Source: Flavobacteriaceae bacterium
GTDB lineage: Bacteria > Bacteroidota > Bacteroidia > Flavobacteriales > Flavobacteriaceae
Assembly: GCA_021739635.1 (NCBI GenBank)
Contig: JAIPBH010000001.1
Location: 385,106-449,105 of the forward strand
Length of the DNA stretch: 64,000 nt
Reading direction: 5' to 3'
Shown in pieces: positions 20,466-28,382 of the stretch; the stretch's first letter is position 1, and each line of letters starts with the position of its first letter. Made by a program: the position numbers and the translations under genes. The notes below the pieces were generated by a model. It was not told the DNA's origin and made no database searches. It saw nothing but the letters and a program-made list of their open reading frames with translations.

Positions 20466-22439
20466 TTATTTTATTTTAAGGCCTTCATTTCTATATAAAT
20501 AATCTGCTACTTGATAATATGAAATTGTTTTATTTAAAAAATTACTTTCAAGCGGTATTTCTTTCAAACTGTTATCATTTTTATTCCATTTGTAAAAATC
20601 ATAGTCATTTTGTTCATTTAAAACCATTAGTTTATTATCTTTTAATAGCCCAAGTTTTCTGTAATTTCCTATAAAAGCACGTTCATCTTCCGGATTCATT
20701 TTTAAAATATTTTTTCCAAATAGATTAGTTGTATAATCCCAGTTAAGCAAGCTAAAAATTGTTGGAAATAAATCAATTTGAGAACATAATTTATCAATTT
20801 TTTGAGGTGCTATATTTTTTGCGTTAAAAATAATAGCTGGTATATGATAATTTTGAACATCTAATTCCCATTTCCCAGCACTGCTTGCACAATGATCAGA
20901 CATGATAACAAAAATAGTATTTTCAAACCATGGTTTTGACTTAGCCTTTTTTATAAAATCACCAATAGCATAATCAGTATATTTCACAGCACCATTTCTT
21001 CCTGATCCAGATGGAATGTCTATTCTTTCTTCAGGATATGTATATGGTCTATGGTTTGAAGTTGTCATGATAAAATCAAAAAAAGGAGTGTCTTCATTAA
21101 AAGTTTTATCAGCTTCTTTAATTACTTTATTATAAATATCTTCATCACAAACTCCCCAGGCATTTTCTAAAGTAACTTCATCATCTTCTATATTTGTTCG
21201 TTTTGTTTTGATGCCGCTATCCAATAAAAAACCACGTCCTCTGTCAACAATATTAAAACCATTACCTCCAAAATAATTATTCATATTGTCAAAATAGCCG
21301 TCACCACCATAAAAAAAGTTTCTTTCGTAGCCTTTTTGTTTAAATATTTCACCAATAGTAAATAAATCCTGATTATTTTTTCGCTTAACAATACTTCTTC
21401 CAGGTGTTGGTGGGATAGATAAAGTAATAGCTTCCATTCCTCTTACAGTTCTTGTTCCTGTTGCAAAAAGGTTATTAAAAAATAAGCTATTGTTAGCTAA
21501 AGAGTCTAAATTTGGTGTGATATTTAAGTCGCTCCCTAAAGAGTTTAAAAATTTACCGCTTAAACTTTCAATACAGATAAATATGATGTTTGGTGTTTTA
21601 GGTTGGTTTAATGAATCTGAATTTATTTCAGTTCTTAAGATTTCATTTTTATCTGGATTTACAAAATGCTCGTTATTTTTACTATAATCATTTTTTACTA
21701 TTGCAAAAGCTTTTTGCTCATCAATAGTTTTATAAAATTTAACATAAGGTAATTCATTATTTCTAAAAGCAGCAAAAAATGAGTAAATACCAGTTTTAGA
21801 AAGTTCGTTGTTGTATCTGTTATTAAATTGTTCAGAATCTTGGTTTTGGATAAATAAAGAAAAAATTGAAACTATTACCGCTATAATAAAAGTTGAAACT
21901 AACTTATCTTTAAATGGTGTATTGGCTTTAAATGTTTTTTTGAATGCGCCTCTTTTTTTAGTTATAAAAAAGAGCACTAAAAAAGCAACCAATATGATAC
22001 CAAGAAGTAATGGAATAGGGTAAGATTCATTAATGTTTTTTACAACTTCATTGGTATATATTAAGTAATCTACAGCAATAAAGTTGAATCTGCGTTTAAA
22101 TTCTTCCCAAAAAGTTATTTCAGCAAAAAACGAAAAAACAAAAATGATAATACCTAAAGAGTATGCAAAATAGGTTATTATTTTGTCTAGAAGACTTCCA
22201 CTAAACTTACTTGGAAAAAATAGCAGGTAAATGGAGTATGGCAACGCAAAGAATGATATGGTACCTAAATCAAATATAAAACCAATTAGAAAAGTAAAGA
22301 TTAAATTAAATACTGAAGTATCAGTTTCTGAAAAATTCCAAATTAAAAATACCAATCTAATACAAAAAGAAAGAACAAGAAAAATTATAGTAAATGTTTT
22401 GAGTAATGAAAATCTACTTGGAAATAATTTGTTCCACAT
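20466..22439 (-). CDS. LtaS/OpgB-like sulfatase-fold phosphoglycerol transferase
   Basis: 657 residues. The N-terminus has about five membrane segments (residues 10-185), then a linker and an extracytoplasmic alkaline-phosphatase-fold sulfatase domain (about 275-600). Expected catalytic features are visible: IIFICIESLSGKF with a metal-binding Glu, ATGTRTVRGMEA with the nucleophilic Thr, YGGDGYFDNMNNYFGGNGF, and FVIMSDHCASSAG with Asp/His metal ligands. Relatives move glycerol phosphate from phosphatidylglycerol, or phosphoethanolamine, onto glycolipids or glucans. Bacteroidota have no classical lipoteichoic acid, so the acceptor is unknown. A -7 box lies 32 bases upstream, and the diacylglycerol kinase follows in the same operon. 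Confidence 0.9.
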   Translation of the reverse strand: MWNKLFPSRFSLLKTFTIIFLVLSFCIRLVFLIWNFSETDTSVFNLIFTFLIGFIFDLGTISFFALPYSIYLLFFPSKFSGSLLDKIITYFAYSLGIIIFVFSFFAEITFWEEFKRRFNFIAVDYLIYTNEVVKNINESYPIPLLLGIILVAFLVLFFITKKRGAFKKTFKANTPFKDKLVSTFIIAVIVSIFSLFIQNQDSEQFNNRYNNELSKTGIYSFFAAFRNNELPYVKFYKTIDEQKAFAIVKNDYSKNNEHFVNPDKNEILRTEINSDSLNQPKTPNIIFICIESLSGKFLNSLGSDLNITPNLDSLANNSLFFNNLFATGTRTVRGMEAITLSIPPTPGRSIVKRKNNQDLFTIGEIFKQKGYERNFFYGGDGYFDNMNNYFGGNGFNIVDRGRGFLLDSGIKTKRTNIEDDEVTLENAWGVCDEDIYNKVIKEADKTFNEDTPFFDFIMTTSNHRPYTYPEERIDIPSGSGRNGAVKYTDYAIGDFIKKAKSKPWFENTIFVIMSDHCASSAGKWELDVQNYHIPAIIFNAKNIAPQKIDKLCSQIDLFPTIFSLLNWDYTTNLFGKNILKMNPEDERAFIGNYRKLGLLKDNKLMVLNEQNDYDFYKWNKNDNSLKEIPLESNFLNKTISYYQVADYLYRNEGLKIK

Positions 22440-22470
22440 GGTTTAATTAGTTTATGATGCTTTTTGATTG

Positions 22471-22478
22471 CAAATGTA
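22471..22478 (-). promoter_or_regulatory. -7 box (TACATTTG) of the LtaS-like / DAG kinase operon
   Basis: A full TAnnTTTG match on the - strand, about 32 bases upstream of the LtaS-like ATG. No -33 box recognised. Confidence 0.55.
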
Positions 22479-22572
22479 AGTTGAAAACTTAAATTAAAAT
22501 AAGGAGACTTCTTAATATTGTCTTAATTACTCTTTTTTGTTTGATTTATTTGCATAAGATAAGCAAGATTTA

Positions 22573-22800
22573 ATCAAAGAATTGTTGTTTTAAATGGTCA
22601 CTATTTTAACTTTCAACTAAAGTGATGCTTCTACTTAAAGCTGTAATATTACCATTTAAAATATCTGTAACTAAATCGTTAATTTTAACTTGAGTTTTAC
22701 GTTTTTTAATGGCTTAAATAGATTTTTCTTTGGTTATTTTTGATGAAGAAACTCCTTTTTTTTCTTGTAAGGCAGAAAATTTAGCGTTTTTTGTCAAATT
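22573..22800 (-). pseudogene. meaB: Decayed 5' remnant of meaB (methylmalonyl-CoA mutase-associated GTPase)
   Basis: Reading one - strand frame from 22800 gives KFSALQEKKGVSSS, a stop (TAA at 22716-22714), AIKKRKTQVK, then NDLVTDILNGNITALSR and SITLVES, and a second stop (TAA at 22608-22606) followed by NSDHLKQQ. ILxGNITALSRxITLVES is the conserved N-terminal segment of the MeaB/ArgK GTPase, just before its P-loop domain. Everything from the GxPGxGKST P-loop onward is missing. Two in-frame stops and the lack of the GTPase core mean it cannot make a working protein. It fills most of a 379-base gap between the LtaS-like and DUF2911 genes. Confidence 0.75.
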
Positions 22801-22818
22801 CTATGTGTTTTACAATGA

Positions 22819-23391
22819 TTAATCAGGTTTATTAGTGGTATCTAAAGGCACTGCAATTTTAGTTTGATCCCAAGCCATAGTTAATTCTATATCACCAGTA
22901 GTATTATCAAAACCTATTGTAAACTGCTCAACTACAGTTTTTAGCTTTTCAACGGGTACATCAATTTCAAGCAAATCATAGTTTGGATCCCACATAGGAT
23001 TCATTTCAGCATCAACACCCCAAGGATATTTTTTGGTATTAAACATGACTTGCCAAATACTGTCTTTAGGCACTGTCCAAATGGTGTATTCTCCAACAGG
23101 TATGGTAAACCCTTTTATATATAAAGGCTGGTTAGTAGAGAAAGTAGTAGCTTCATTAGCTCCAGTTCTCCAAACTTTATTAAAAGGAACTAAGGCTCCA
23201 AAAACGTCTCGACCTTTTTTATAGGGTCTGTTATAAGTAACTTTAAGTTTTAAATCATTGAATTTAAATTCAACAGTATCCTTGGGGCTCAATCGAGTTG
23301 CAAAAATGTTTTCAACAAAATAGGAATATAAAAAGAGACCTAAAGCAACAATTGATAAGATAATTAATAATCGTTTCAAAAACGTGTTCAT
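22819..23391 (-). CDS. DUF2911 domain protein, membrane-anchored or exported
   Basis: 190 residues with an N-terminal hydrophobic helix (LLIILSIVALGLFLYSYFV) that serves as signal anchor. The rest is the DUF2911 domain: LSPKDTVEFKFNDLKLKVTY, GRDVFGALVPFNKVWRTGAN, GFTIPVGEYTIWTVP and WGVDAEMNP are typical. Function of the family is unknown; it is common in Bacteroidota. ATG at 23391 is preferred to an in-frame TTG two codons upstream. An imperfect -7 box (TACCTTTA, 23414-23421, - strand) is placed correctly. The meaB remnant lies just downstream. Confidence 0.9.
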   Translation of the reverse strand: MNTFLKRLLIILSIVALGLFLYSYFVENIFATRLSPKDTVEFKFNDLKLKVTYNRPYKKGRDVFGALVPFNKVWRTGANEATTFSTNQPLYIKGFTIPVGEYTIWTVPKDSIWQVMFNTKKYPWGVDAEMNPMWDPNYDLLEIDVPVEKLKTVVEQFTIGFDNTTGDIELTMAWDQTKIAVPLDTTNKPD

Positions 23392-23564
23392 AAGCAATTT
23401 GATATTTTATTTATAAAGGTAAATTAAAATGATATATATGAAAAATACTTAACGCAGATTTATTAAATTTTGTATTATTTTAAAAAAATAAATTAATTTT
23501 TGCAACACTCGTTTTTTTTCATCGTCTTTTAAACGAACTAACTAAAACCAAAAGTAGATCTAGT

Positions 23565-24116
23565 ATGTTTCAAGTTGACATTATTGAGCAATGTAAACAA
23601 AACAACCGAAAAGCACAATTGCAGTTATACAACCAGTACTGCGACGGGATGTATATTGTTGCTAAAAGGTTTTTAAAAGACGCTCATGATGCTGAAGATG
23701 TGGTGCAAGAAGCTTTTATTAAGGCTTTTACTAAACTACATCAATATAAAGCAGAGGTTACTTTTGGGTCTTGGTTAAAACGTATTGTCATTAATAAAAG
23801 TATTGATTTCTTGAAATCTAAAAAACAACACTTGGTTGATTTAGAAGAGGTGCACCTTAAAGTTATTGATGCTGATGATGAAGACAAATGGTTAGTTGAT
23901 GATGCTATAACAATACAAGATGTAAAAAAAACTATTGAAGATTTACCCGATAAATATCAATATGTATTGATTTTATATTTAATTGAAGGCTATGATCATC
24001 AAGAAATAGCCGAAATTTTAAACATTTCAGAAATAGCATCCAGAACACAATTATCAAGAGGAAAAATTAAATTACAAGAACTGTTAACCCTTAAAAAAGA
24101 TGGCACAAGATATTAG
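23565..24116 (+). CDS. ECF-type RNA polymerase sigma factor
   Basis: 183 residues. Region 2 (about 10-80) has YNQYCDGMYIVAKRFLKD, DAEDVVQEAFIKAF for core binding and -10 recognition, and FGSWLKRIVINKSIDFLK. Region 4 (about 125-175) has DLPDKYQYVLILYLIEGYD and HQEIAEILNISEIASRTQL, a helix-turn-helix for -35 recognition. There is no region 3, as in group 4 sigma factors. The last 17 bases overlap the next gene, a probable anti-sigma factor, so translation is coupled. The signal sensed is unknown. Confidence 0.93.
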   Translation: MFQVDIIEQCKQNNRKAQLQLYNQYCDGMYIVAKRFLKDAHDAEDVVQEAFIKAFTKLHQYKAEVTFGSWLKRIVINKSIDFLKSKKQHLVDLEEVHLKVIDADDEDKWLVDDAITIQDVKKTIEDLPDKYQYVLILYLIEGYDHQEIAEILNISEIASRTQLSRGKIKLQELLTLKKDGTRY

Positions 24117-24684
24117 AGAGCTGTTTAAAAATGAACTAAAAGTAACTCATGAGCAGATGCCTGATAATCATCAAAGAAGGTTTCTTGAAAAGTTAAACGA
24201 ATCATTGCCAGTCAAAAAGAAAACAAATTTTAGTTGGTTGCAAATAGCAGCGAGTTTAATTGTTTTATTAGGCTTAAGTTTTGGTGCGATTAAATATTTT
24301 CAAACATCAACTACTGTTGTGCCTACAAATAATGTTGCAGAAACAAAAACGGTGGAAACTAAAACATTAGGTGATGTATCTCCTGGGCTTAAAAAGGTTG
24401 AGGATTATTATTTGGCAAGCATCAATTTAGAATTATCTAAAGTTAAATATACTCCAGAAACAAAGGATGTATTTGATGAATATCTTGAGCAAATAAATGT
24501 TTTAAACAAGGAATATGAAAATCTATCTGTTGAGTTAACCGAAAACGGACCAAGTGAATTAACAGTTAATGCCTTAATTGATAATTTAAAATATCGATTA
24601 AATCTTTTATATCGATTAAGAGAACAGTTAAATGAATTAAACGCTTCAAGCGAAAAATCTGAAGAAGCGTCACAATCAATCTAA
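24100..24684 (+). CDS. Probable membrane-bound anti-sigma factor
   Basis: 194 residues: a basic/acidic cytoplasmic N-terminus (AQDIRELFKNELKV), one membrane segment at about 45-66 (FSWLQIAASLIVLLGLSFGA) and a helical extracytoplasmic part. No zinc-binding anti-sigma motif is visible, and I do not recognise a named family. The call rests on topology and on its 17-base overlap with an ECF sigma gene, a standard arrangement for sigma/anti-sigma pairs. A repeat-rich exported protein follows 10 bases later and may be part of the same sensing system. Confidence 0.65.
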   Translation: MAQDIRELFKNELKVTHEQMPDNHQRRFLEKLNESLPVKKKTNFSWLQIAASLIVLLGLSFGAIKYFQTSTTVVPTNNVAETKTVETKTLGDVSPGLKKVEDYYLASINLELSKVKYTPETKDVFDEYLEQINVLNKEYENLSVELTENGPSELTVNALIDNLKYRLNLLYRLREQLNELNASSEKSEEASQSI

Positions 24685-24694
24685 AAATCAAAAA

Positions 24695-26176
24695 ATGAAA
24701 CGGTTAAAAATATTAAAATTAAGATTATTTACACTTGCTGTATGTATTTCAGGAAGTATATTGGCACAACAAAAAGTAACTAAAGTATCACAAACCATTA
24801 AAGTTGATAAAGATGTGACTATTGATTTAAATACCAGTTATTGTAATATAGTATTTGACACTTGGAATAAAGATTCAGTCGAAATTGAAGCTTATATTGA
24901 AGGTGAAGAACTTTCAAAAGAAGAACTCCAAGAAGCTTTAAAAGATTGGCAGGTTACTGTGAATGGAACAAACAGTTTAGTTACAATCTCAACAAAAAGT
25001 AATTCTCCATATGCATGGGAATATACAGTTGCAGATGGCGAGTATGATGCCGTTAATGCAGTTTTACAGGAATTAAAATTTGAATTGGCTGATTTACCTG
25101 AAATGCCAGACATGCCAAGGATGCCTGAAATGCCAAATATACCTGAATTACCAGAGTTACCAGAAGGTATCAGTAAAATGAACTTTGACTATGATGCTTA
25201 CAAAAAAAATGGAGATGCATACATGGAACAATGGTCTAAAAATTTTGACAAAAATTTTGGAGAAGATTATGCTAAAAAAATGGAAGAATGGGGCGAAAAG
25301 TTTGGTAAAGAATGGGAAGAAAAATACGGAAAAGAAATGGAAGCATGGGGAGAGAAATTTGGCAAGGAATGGGAAGCTAAGTATGGAAAACAAATGGAAG
25401 AATGGAGCGAACGTTTTGCTAAACAAATGGAAGAAAAATCCAAGCGAATTGAAGCACAAAGCGCCAGAATAGAAGAACGTGTTGCAGAAAGAAAAAAAAT
25501 GGTTGCTGAAAGAGGTAAACAAGCAGATGAGCGTGCTAAATTAGCTGATGAAAGACGTGCAATGATTGATAAAATGATGAATAATAATAGTTCTAAAGTT
25601 AAAAAAACTATTAAAATTAAAATGCCAAAAGACGCTAAATTAAAAGTGAATGTAAGATATGGTGAATTAAAATTTGCATCAAATATTGATAATTTAAGAG
25701 CAGATTTATCACATACAAAATTTATGGCAAACAGCATTAATGGAAGTAAAACTTCCATTAATGCTTCCTATTCGCCAATTTTTGTAACCAATTGGAAATT
25801 AGGAACTCTTAAATTAAACTATGTTAACAATGCAGAAATTGATAATGTAAATAGTTTAACATTAACATCAAATGCCTCAAATATTACTATAAAAAATTTA
25901 ATAAATAGTGCTATGATAAATGGCAGTATTGGTGATTTAAAAGTCTTCAAAATAGATGATACTTTCACCAATTTAAACGTAACTCTAGAAAATAGTGATG
26001 CATTTATAGCGCTTCCTAAAGTGGAATATAACTTGCAGTATAAAGGGAATAAATCACGTTTGGCTCATCCTAAAAAGATTAATAAAGAAAGTGTTTCAAG
26101 TTTTTCTACAGGTAATTTAAGTAACCCAAAAACAATTGTAGTAAATGCAAAATATAGTAATGTAACTATGCAATAG
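24695..26176 (+). CDS. Exported protein with Pro-rich segment, four 19-residue repeats and beta-repeat C-terminus
   Basis: 493 residues. A signal peptide ends near ILA-QQ (about 25). An N-terminal beta domain (26-130) has KVDKDVTIDLNTSYCNIVFD. A Met-Pro stretch at 133-158 (PEMPDMPRMPEMPNIPELP) follows. Residues 175-250 are four tandem 19-residue units, the middle ones KKMEEWGEKFGKEWEEKYG and KEMEAWGEKFGKEWEAKYG, then a charged helix to about 295. Residues 303-493 form a beta-rich part with regular Asn/Ser-rich strands, resembling DUF4097 or adhesin-type beta helices. It follows the probable anti-sigma gene by 10 bases. Function unknown; a sensor or envelope role is inference. Confidence 0.8.
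   Translation: MKRLKILKLRLFTLAVCISGSILAQQKVTKVSQTIKVDKDVTIDLNTSYCNIVFDTWNKDSVEIEAYIEGEELSKEELQEALKDWQVTVNGTNSLVTISTKSNSPYAWEYTVADGEYDAVNAVLQELKFELADLPEMPDMPRMPEMPNIPELPELPEGISKMNFDYDAYKKNGDAYMEQWSKNFDKNFGEDYAKKMEEWGEKFGKEWEEKYGKEMEAWGEKFGKEWEAKYGKQMEEWSERFAKQMEEKSKRIEAQSARIEERVAERKKMVAERGKQADERAKLADERRAMIDKMMNNNSSKVKKTIKIKMPKDAKLKVNVRYGELKFASNIDNLRADLSHTKFMANSINGSKTSINASYSPIFVTNWKLGTLKLNYVNNAEIDNVNSLTLTSNASNITIKNLINSAMINGSIGDLKVFKIDDTFTNLNVTLENSDAFIALPKVEYNLQYKGNKSRLAHPKKINKESVSSFSTGNLSNPKTIVVNAKYSNVTMQ
25217..25444 (+). repeat. Four tandem 57-bp coding repeats
   Basis: Four in-frame 57-base units encode the 19-residue repeats at residues 175-250 of the exported protein. Units 2 and 3 are most alike (KKMEEWGEKFGKEW and KEMEAWGEKFGKEW), units 1 and 4 have diverged. 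Trp, Phe, Trp and Tyr recur at fixed spacing between charged residues. Confidence 0.75.
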
Positions 26177-26211
26177 TAGTTTTATTTACTTAGTTTATAC
26201 TTCCCTTTTTC

Positions 26212-26243
26212 AATAGTCTAACTTTCTTCAAAAGACTATTTTT
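26212..26243 (+). terminator. Probable terminator after the sigma-factor operon
   Basis: 8-bp stem AATAGTCT/AGACTATT with a 13-base loop, followed by Ts. Weaker than the other terminators in the window. Confidence 0.5.
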
Positions 26244-26379
26244 AATATTACTTACATGAAATTTCTATTAGAGTTTTTAAAACTCTTTTTTGCTTTTTTC
26301 AATTTTTCAGTATTTATTTTGTCGTTTGTTTTCAAAATGTGGCGAGTATGTAAAATTTCATGAAAAAAAGTTAATGACA

Positions 26380-26413
26380 TTTTGACATTTTTATAATAAT
26401 GGCAGTACTTTTG
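26380..26413 (+). promoter_or_regulatory. Promoter of grpE-dnaJ
   Basis: TTTTG at 26380-26384 (-33 box), a 21-base spacer and TACTTTTG at 26406-26413 (-7 box). This is one of the two most complete Bacteroidota primary-sigma promoters in the window. Predicted leader about 35 nucleotides. No CIRCE-like inverted repeat was seen. Confidence 0.7.
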
Positions 26414-26451
26414 CCAATTAACTTTTGTATTTGTAAAAATTGAATGAGATA

Positions 26452-27000
26452 ATGAGTAAAAAGGATAACCAAAAAGATATAGAAACAGAACAAGTTGATA
26501 AAGTTCAAAATGAAACGGTTGAAGTTGAACAACAATTAGCCGAAGAACAAACAATAGAAGAAAAATTGCAAGAAGAAATAAAGCAAGAAAAAGATAAATT
26601 TCTTAGGTTATTTGCTGAATTTGAAAATTATAAAAGACGTACTTCTAAAGAACGAATAGACCTTTTTAAGACTGCTAATGAAGATGTTATGAAAGCTTTG
26701 TTGCCAGTTTTAGATGATTTTGATAGAGCATACATAGAAATTTCAAAAACTAAAGAAACAGATCTTTTAAAAGGAGTAGAATTAATTAGCAATAAGTTAA
26801 AAACAACTTTAGAGCAAAAAGGACTAACTGCATTAAAGGTTTCAAATGGTGATGTTTTTAATGCTGATAATCACGAAGCAATCACACAAATTCCTGCACC
26901 TTCAGCTGATTTAAAAGGAAAAATTATTGATGTTATTGAAAAAGGATATGCTTTAGGTGATAAAGTAATTCGTTTTCCTAAAGTTATTATCGGACAATAA
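26452..27000 (+). CDS. grpE: Nucleotide exchange factor GrpE
   Basis: Releases ADP from DnaK during the chaperone cycle. 182 residues from ATG 26452: an acidic, Gln/Glu-rich N-terminus, a long coiled coil (EEKLQEEIKQEKDKFLRLFA), and FENYKRRTSKERIDLF leading to the beta domain, with LLPVLDDFDRAY and the C-terminal VIEKGYALGDKVIRFPKVIIG signature. An in-frame TTG at 26440 is an unlikely start. dnaJ follows after 9 bases. Confidence 0.95.
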   Translation: MSKKDNQKDIETEQVDKVQNETVEVEQQLAEEQTIEEKLQEEIKQEKDKFLRLFAEFENYKRRTSKERIDLFKTANEDVMKALLPVLDDFDRAYIEISKTKETDLLKGVELISNKLKTTLEQKGLTALKVSNGDVFNADNHEAITQIPAPSADLKGKIIDVIEKGYALGDKVIRFPKVIIGQ

Positions 27001-27009
27001 GACACTTAC

Positions 27010-28128
27010 ATGGCAAAAAGAGACTATTACGAAATTTTAGGGGTAAATAAATCAGCATCGGCTGACGAAATAAAAAAGGCATATAGAAAGATGGCTATTA
27101 AATACCATCCAGATAAAAACCCTGACAATAAAGAGGCCGAAGCAAAATTTAAAGAAGCCGCAGAAGCTTATGAAATTTTAAGTAATGCCGATAAAAAAGC
27201 ACGATATGATCAGTTTGGTCACCAAGCTTTTGATGGAAGTGGCGGTTTTAGTGGCGGTGGTATGAATATGGATGACATATTTAGTCAGTTTGGAGATATT
27301 TTTGGAGGTGCTTTTGGCGGCGGTGGCTTTTCAGGATTTGGTGGCGGAGGCGGCCAACGACGAGTTAAAGGAAGTAATTTGAGAATTAGAGTTAAATTGA
27401 CTTTAGAGGAAATTGCTAATGGTGTTGAGAAAAAAATCAAGGTTAGACGAAAAGTTCAAGCAAAAGGAACTACCTATAAAACCTGTACTACATGCCATGG
27501 AAGTGGGCAAATTACAAGAATAACAAATACTATTTTAGGTAGAATGCAAACCGCAGCAGCATGTAATGTTTGTGGTGGTGCCGGACAAATTATTGATAAA
27601 AAACCTGCTGATGCAGATGAACAAGGATTGAAAATTGCTGAAGAAACAGTTTCAATTAAAATTCCTGCTGGAGTAGTTGATGGCATGCAACTTAAAGTTG
27701 CAGGAAAAGGAAATGAAGCACCAGGAAATGGTATTTCTGGTGATTTATTAGTGGCTATTGAAGAAGAAGCTCATGAAAAATTGCAACGAGAAGGTGATAA
27801 TTTACATTATGATTTGTATGTGAGTTTACCTGATGCTATTTTAGGTGCATCACAAGAAATAGATACCGTAACAGGTAAAGTTCGTATTAAAATTGAGCCA
27901 GGAGTACAATCAGGAAAAATATTAAGATTACGTGGTAAAGGAATTCCAAGTATCAATGGTTATGGACGAGGAGATTTACTTGTTCATGTTAATGTTTGGA
28001 CTCCAAAGACTTTAAGTAAACAGCAAAAAGAATTTTTTGAAAGCGTTAGGGAAGATGACCATTTTATACCTAAACCTGATAGCGGTGATAAATCGTTTTT
28101 TGAGAAAGTAAAAGATATGTTTTCTTAG
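27010..28128 (+). CDS. dnaJ: Chaperone DnaJ with a reduced zinc-binding region
   Basis: Stimulates DnaK and hands it clients. 372 residues: J domain at 4-68 with the essential HPD at 33-35, a Gly/Phe-rich region (about 70-115), then the cysteine region and C-terminal domains (about 205-345) with [18 protein letters not shown] and [12 protein letters not shown]. The cysteine region has only two CxxCxGxG motifs, CTTCHGSG (159-166) and CNVCGGAG (185-192), where classical DnaJ has four, so only one zinc site can form. The intervening sequence is continuous and in frame, so this is a family form, not damage. Two terminators follow. Confidence 0.95.
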   Translation: MAKRDYYEILGVNKSASADEIKKAYRKMAIKYHPDKNPDNKEAEAKFKEAAEAYEILSNADKKARYDQFGHQAFDGSGGFSGGGMNMDDIFSQFGDIFGGAFGGGGFSGFGGGGGQRRVKGSNLRIRVKLTLEEIANGVEKKIKVRRKVQAKGTTYKTCTTCHGSGQITRITNTILGRMQTAAACNVCGGAGQIIDKKPADADEQGLKIAEETVSIKIPAGVVDGMQLKVAGKGNEAPGNGISGDLLVAIEEEAHEKLQREGDNLHYDLYVSLPDAILGASQEIDTVTGKVRIKIEPGVQSGKILRLRGKGIPSINGYGRGDLLVHVNVWTPKTLSKQQKEFFESVREDDHFIPKPDSGDKSFFEKVKDMFS

Positions 28129-28208
28129 TTTTAAAGATTTAAAATTACACATTAAATAAAAGTTATCACATTATTTTATTAATTATATAATAAAAAATAT
28201 TATATTTG

Positions 28209-28240
28209 AATATCACTATTTTTTAGTGATATTTTCTTTT
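28209..28240 (+). terminator. First terminator after dnaJ
   Basis: Perfect 10-bp stem AATATCACTA/TAGTGATATT (28209-28218 and 28224-28233) with a five-T loop, followed by TTCTTTT. Confidence 0.75.
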
Positions 28241-28256
28241 TCATAGCAATTTTTTT

Positions 28257-28296
28257 CCCATCCTTAATTCACATTAAGGGTGGGTTTTGTTTTTTA
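28257..28296 (+). terminator. Second terminator after dnaJ
   Basis: 11-bp stem CCCATCCTTAA/TTAAGGGTGGG with one U-G pair and a 6-base loop, followed by TTTTGTTTTTT. Together with the hairpin 25 bases upstream it isolates the chaperone genes from the ABC operon. Confidence 0.85.
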
Positions 28297-28382
28297 TACC
28301 TTTTACTAACTTTATCATTTTATTATAAAAGTTAATAGGTAACATTTAATATATTTACACAAATTGCAATTAAAAAATAAGA

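Noticed and set aside
25217..25444. CRISPR-like array
   Set aside because: The 57-bp repeats are contiguous, in frame and coding, with no spacers or cas genes.
25157..25758. Two long - strand open frames (121 and 163 codons) opposite the repeat-rich exported protein
   Set aside because: They mirror the biased Glu/Lys/Trp repeat codons of the + strand gene, give low-complexity Phe/Ser/His sequence and have no promoter or homologue-like motif.
26252..26554. 100-codon - strand frame across the grpE promoter and start
   Set aside because: It overlaps a strong + strand promoter and the grpE N-terminus, has no recognisable domain and no upstream -7 box.
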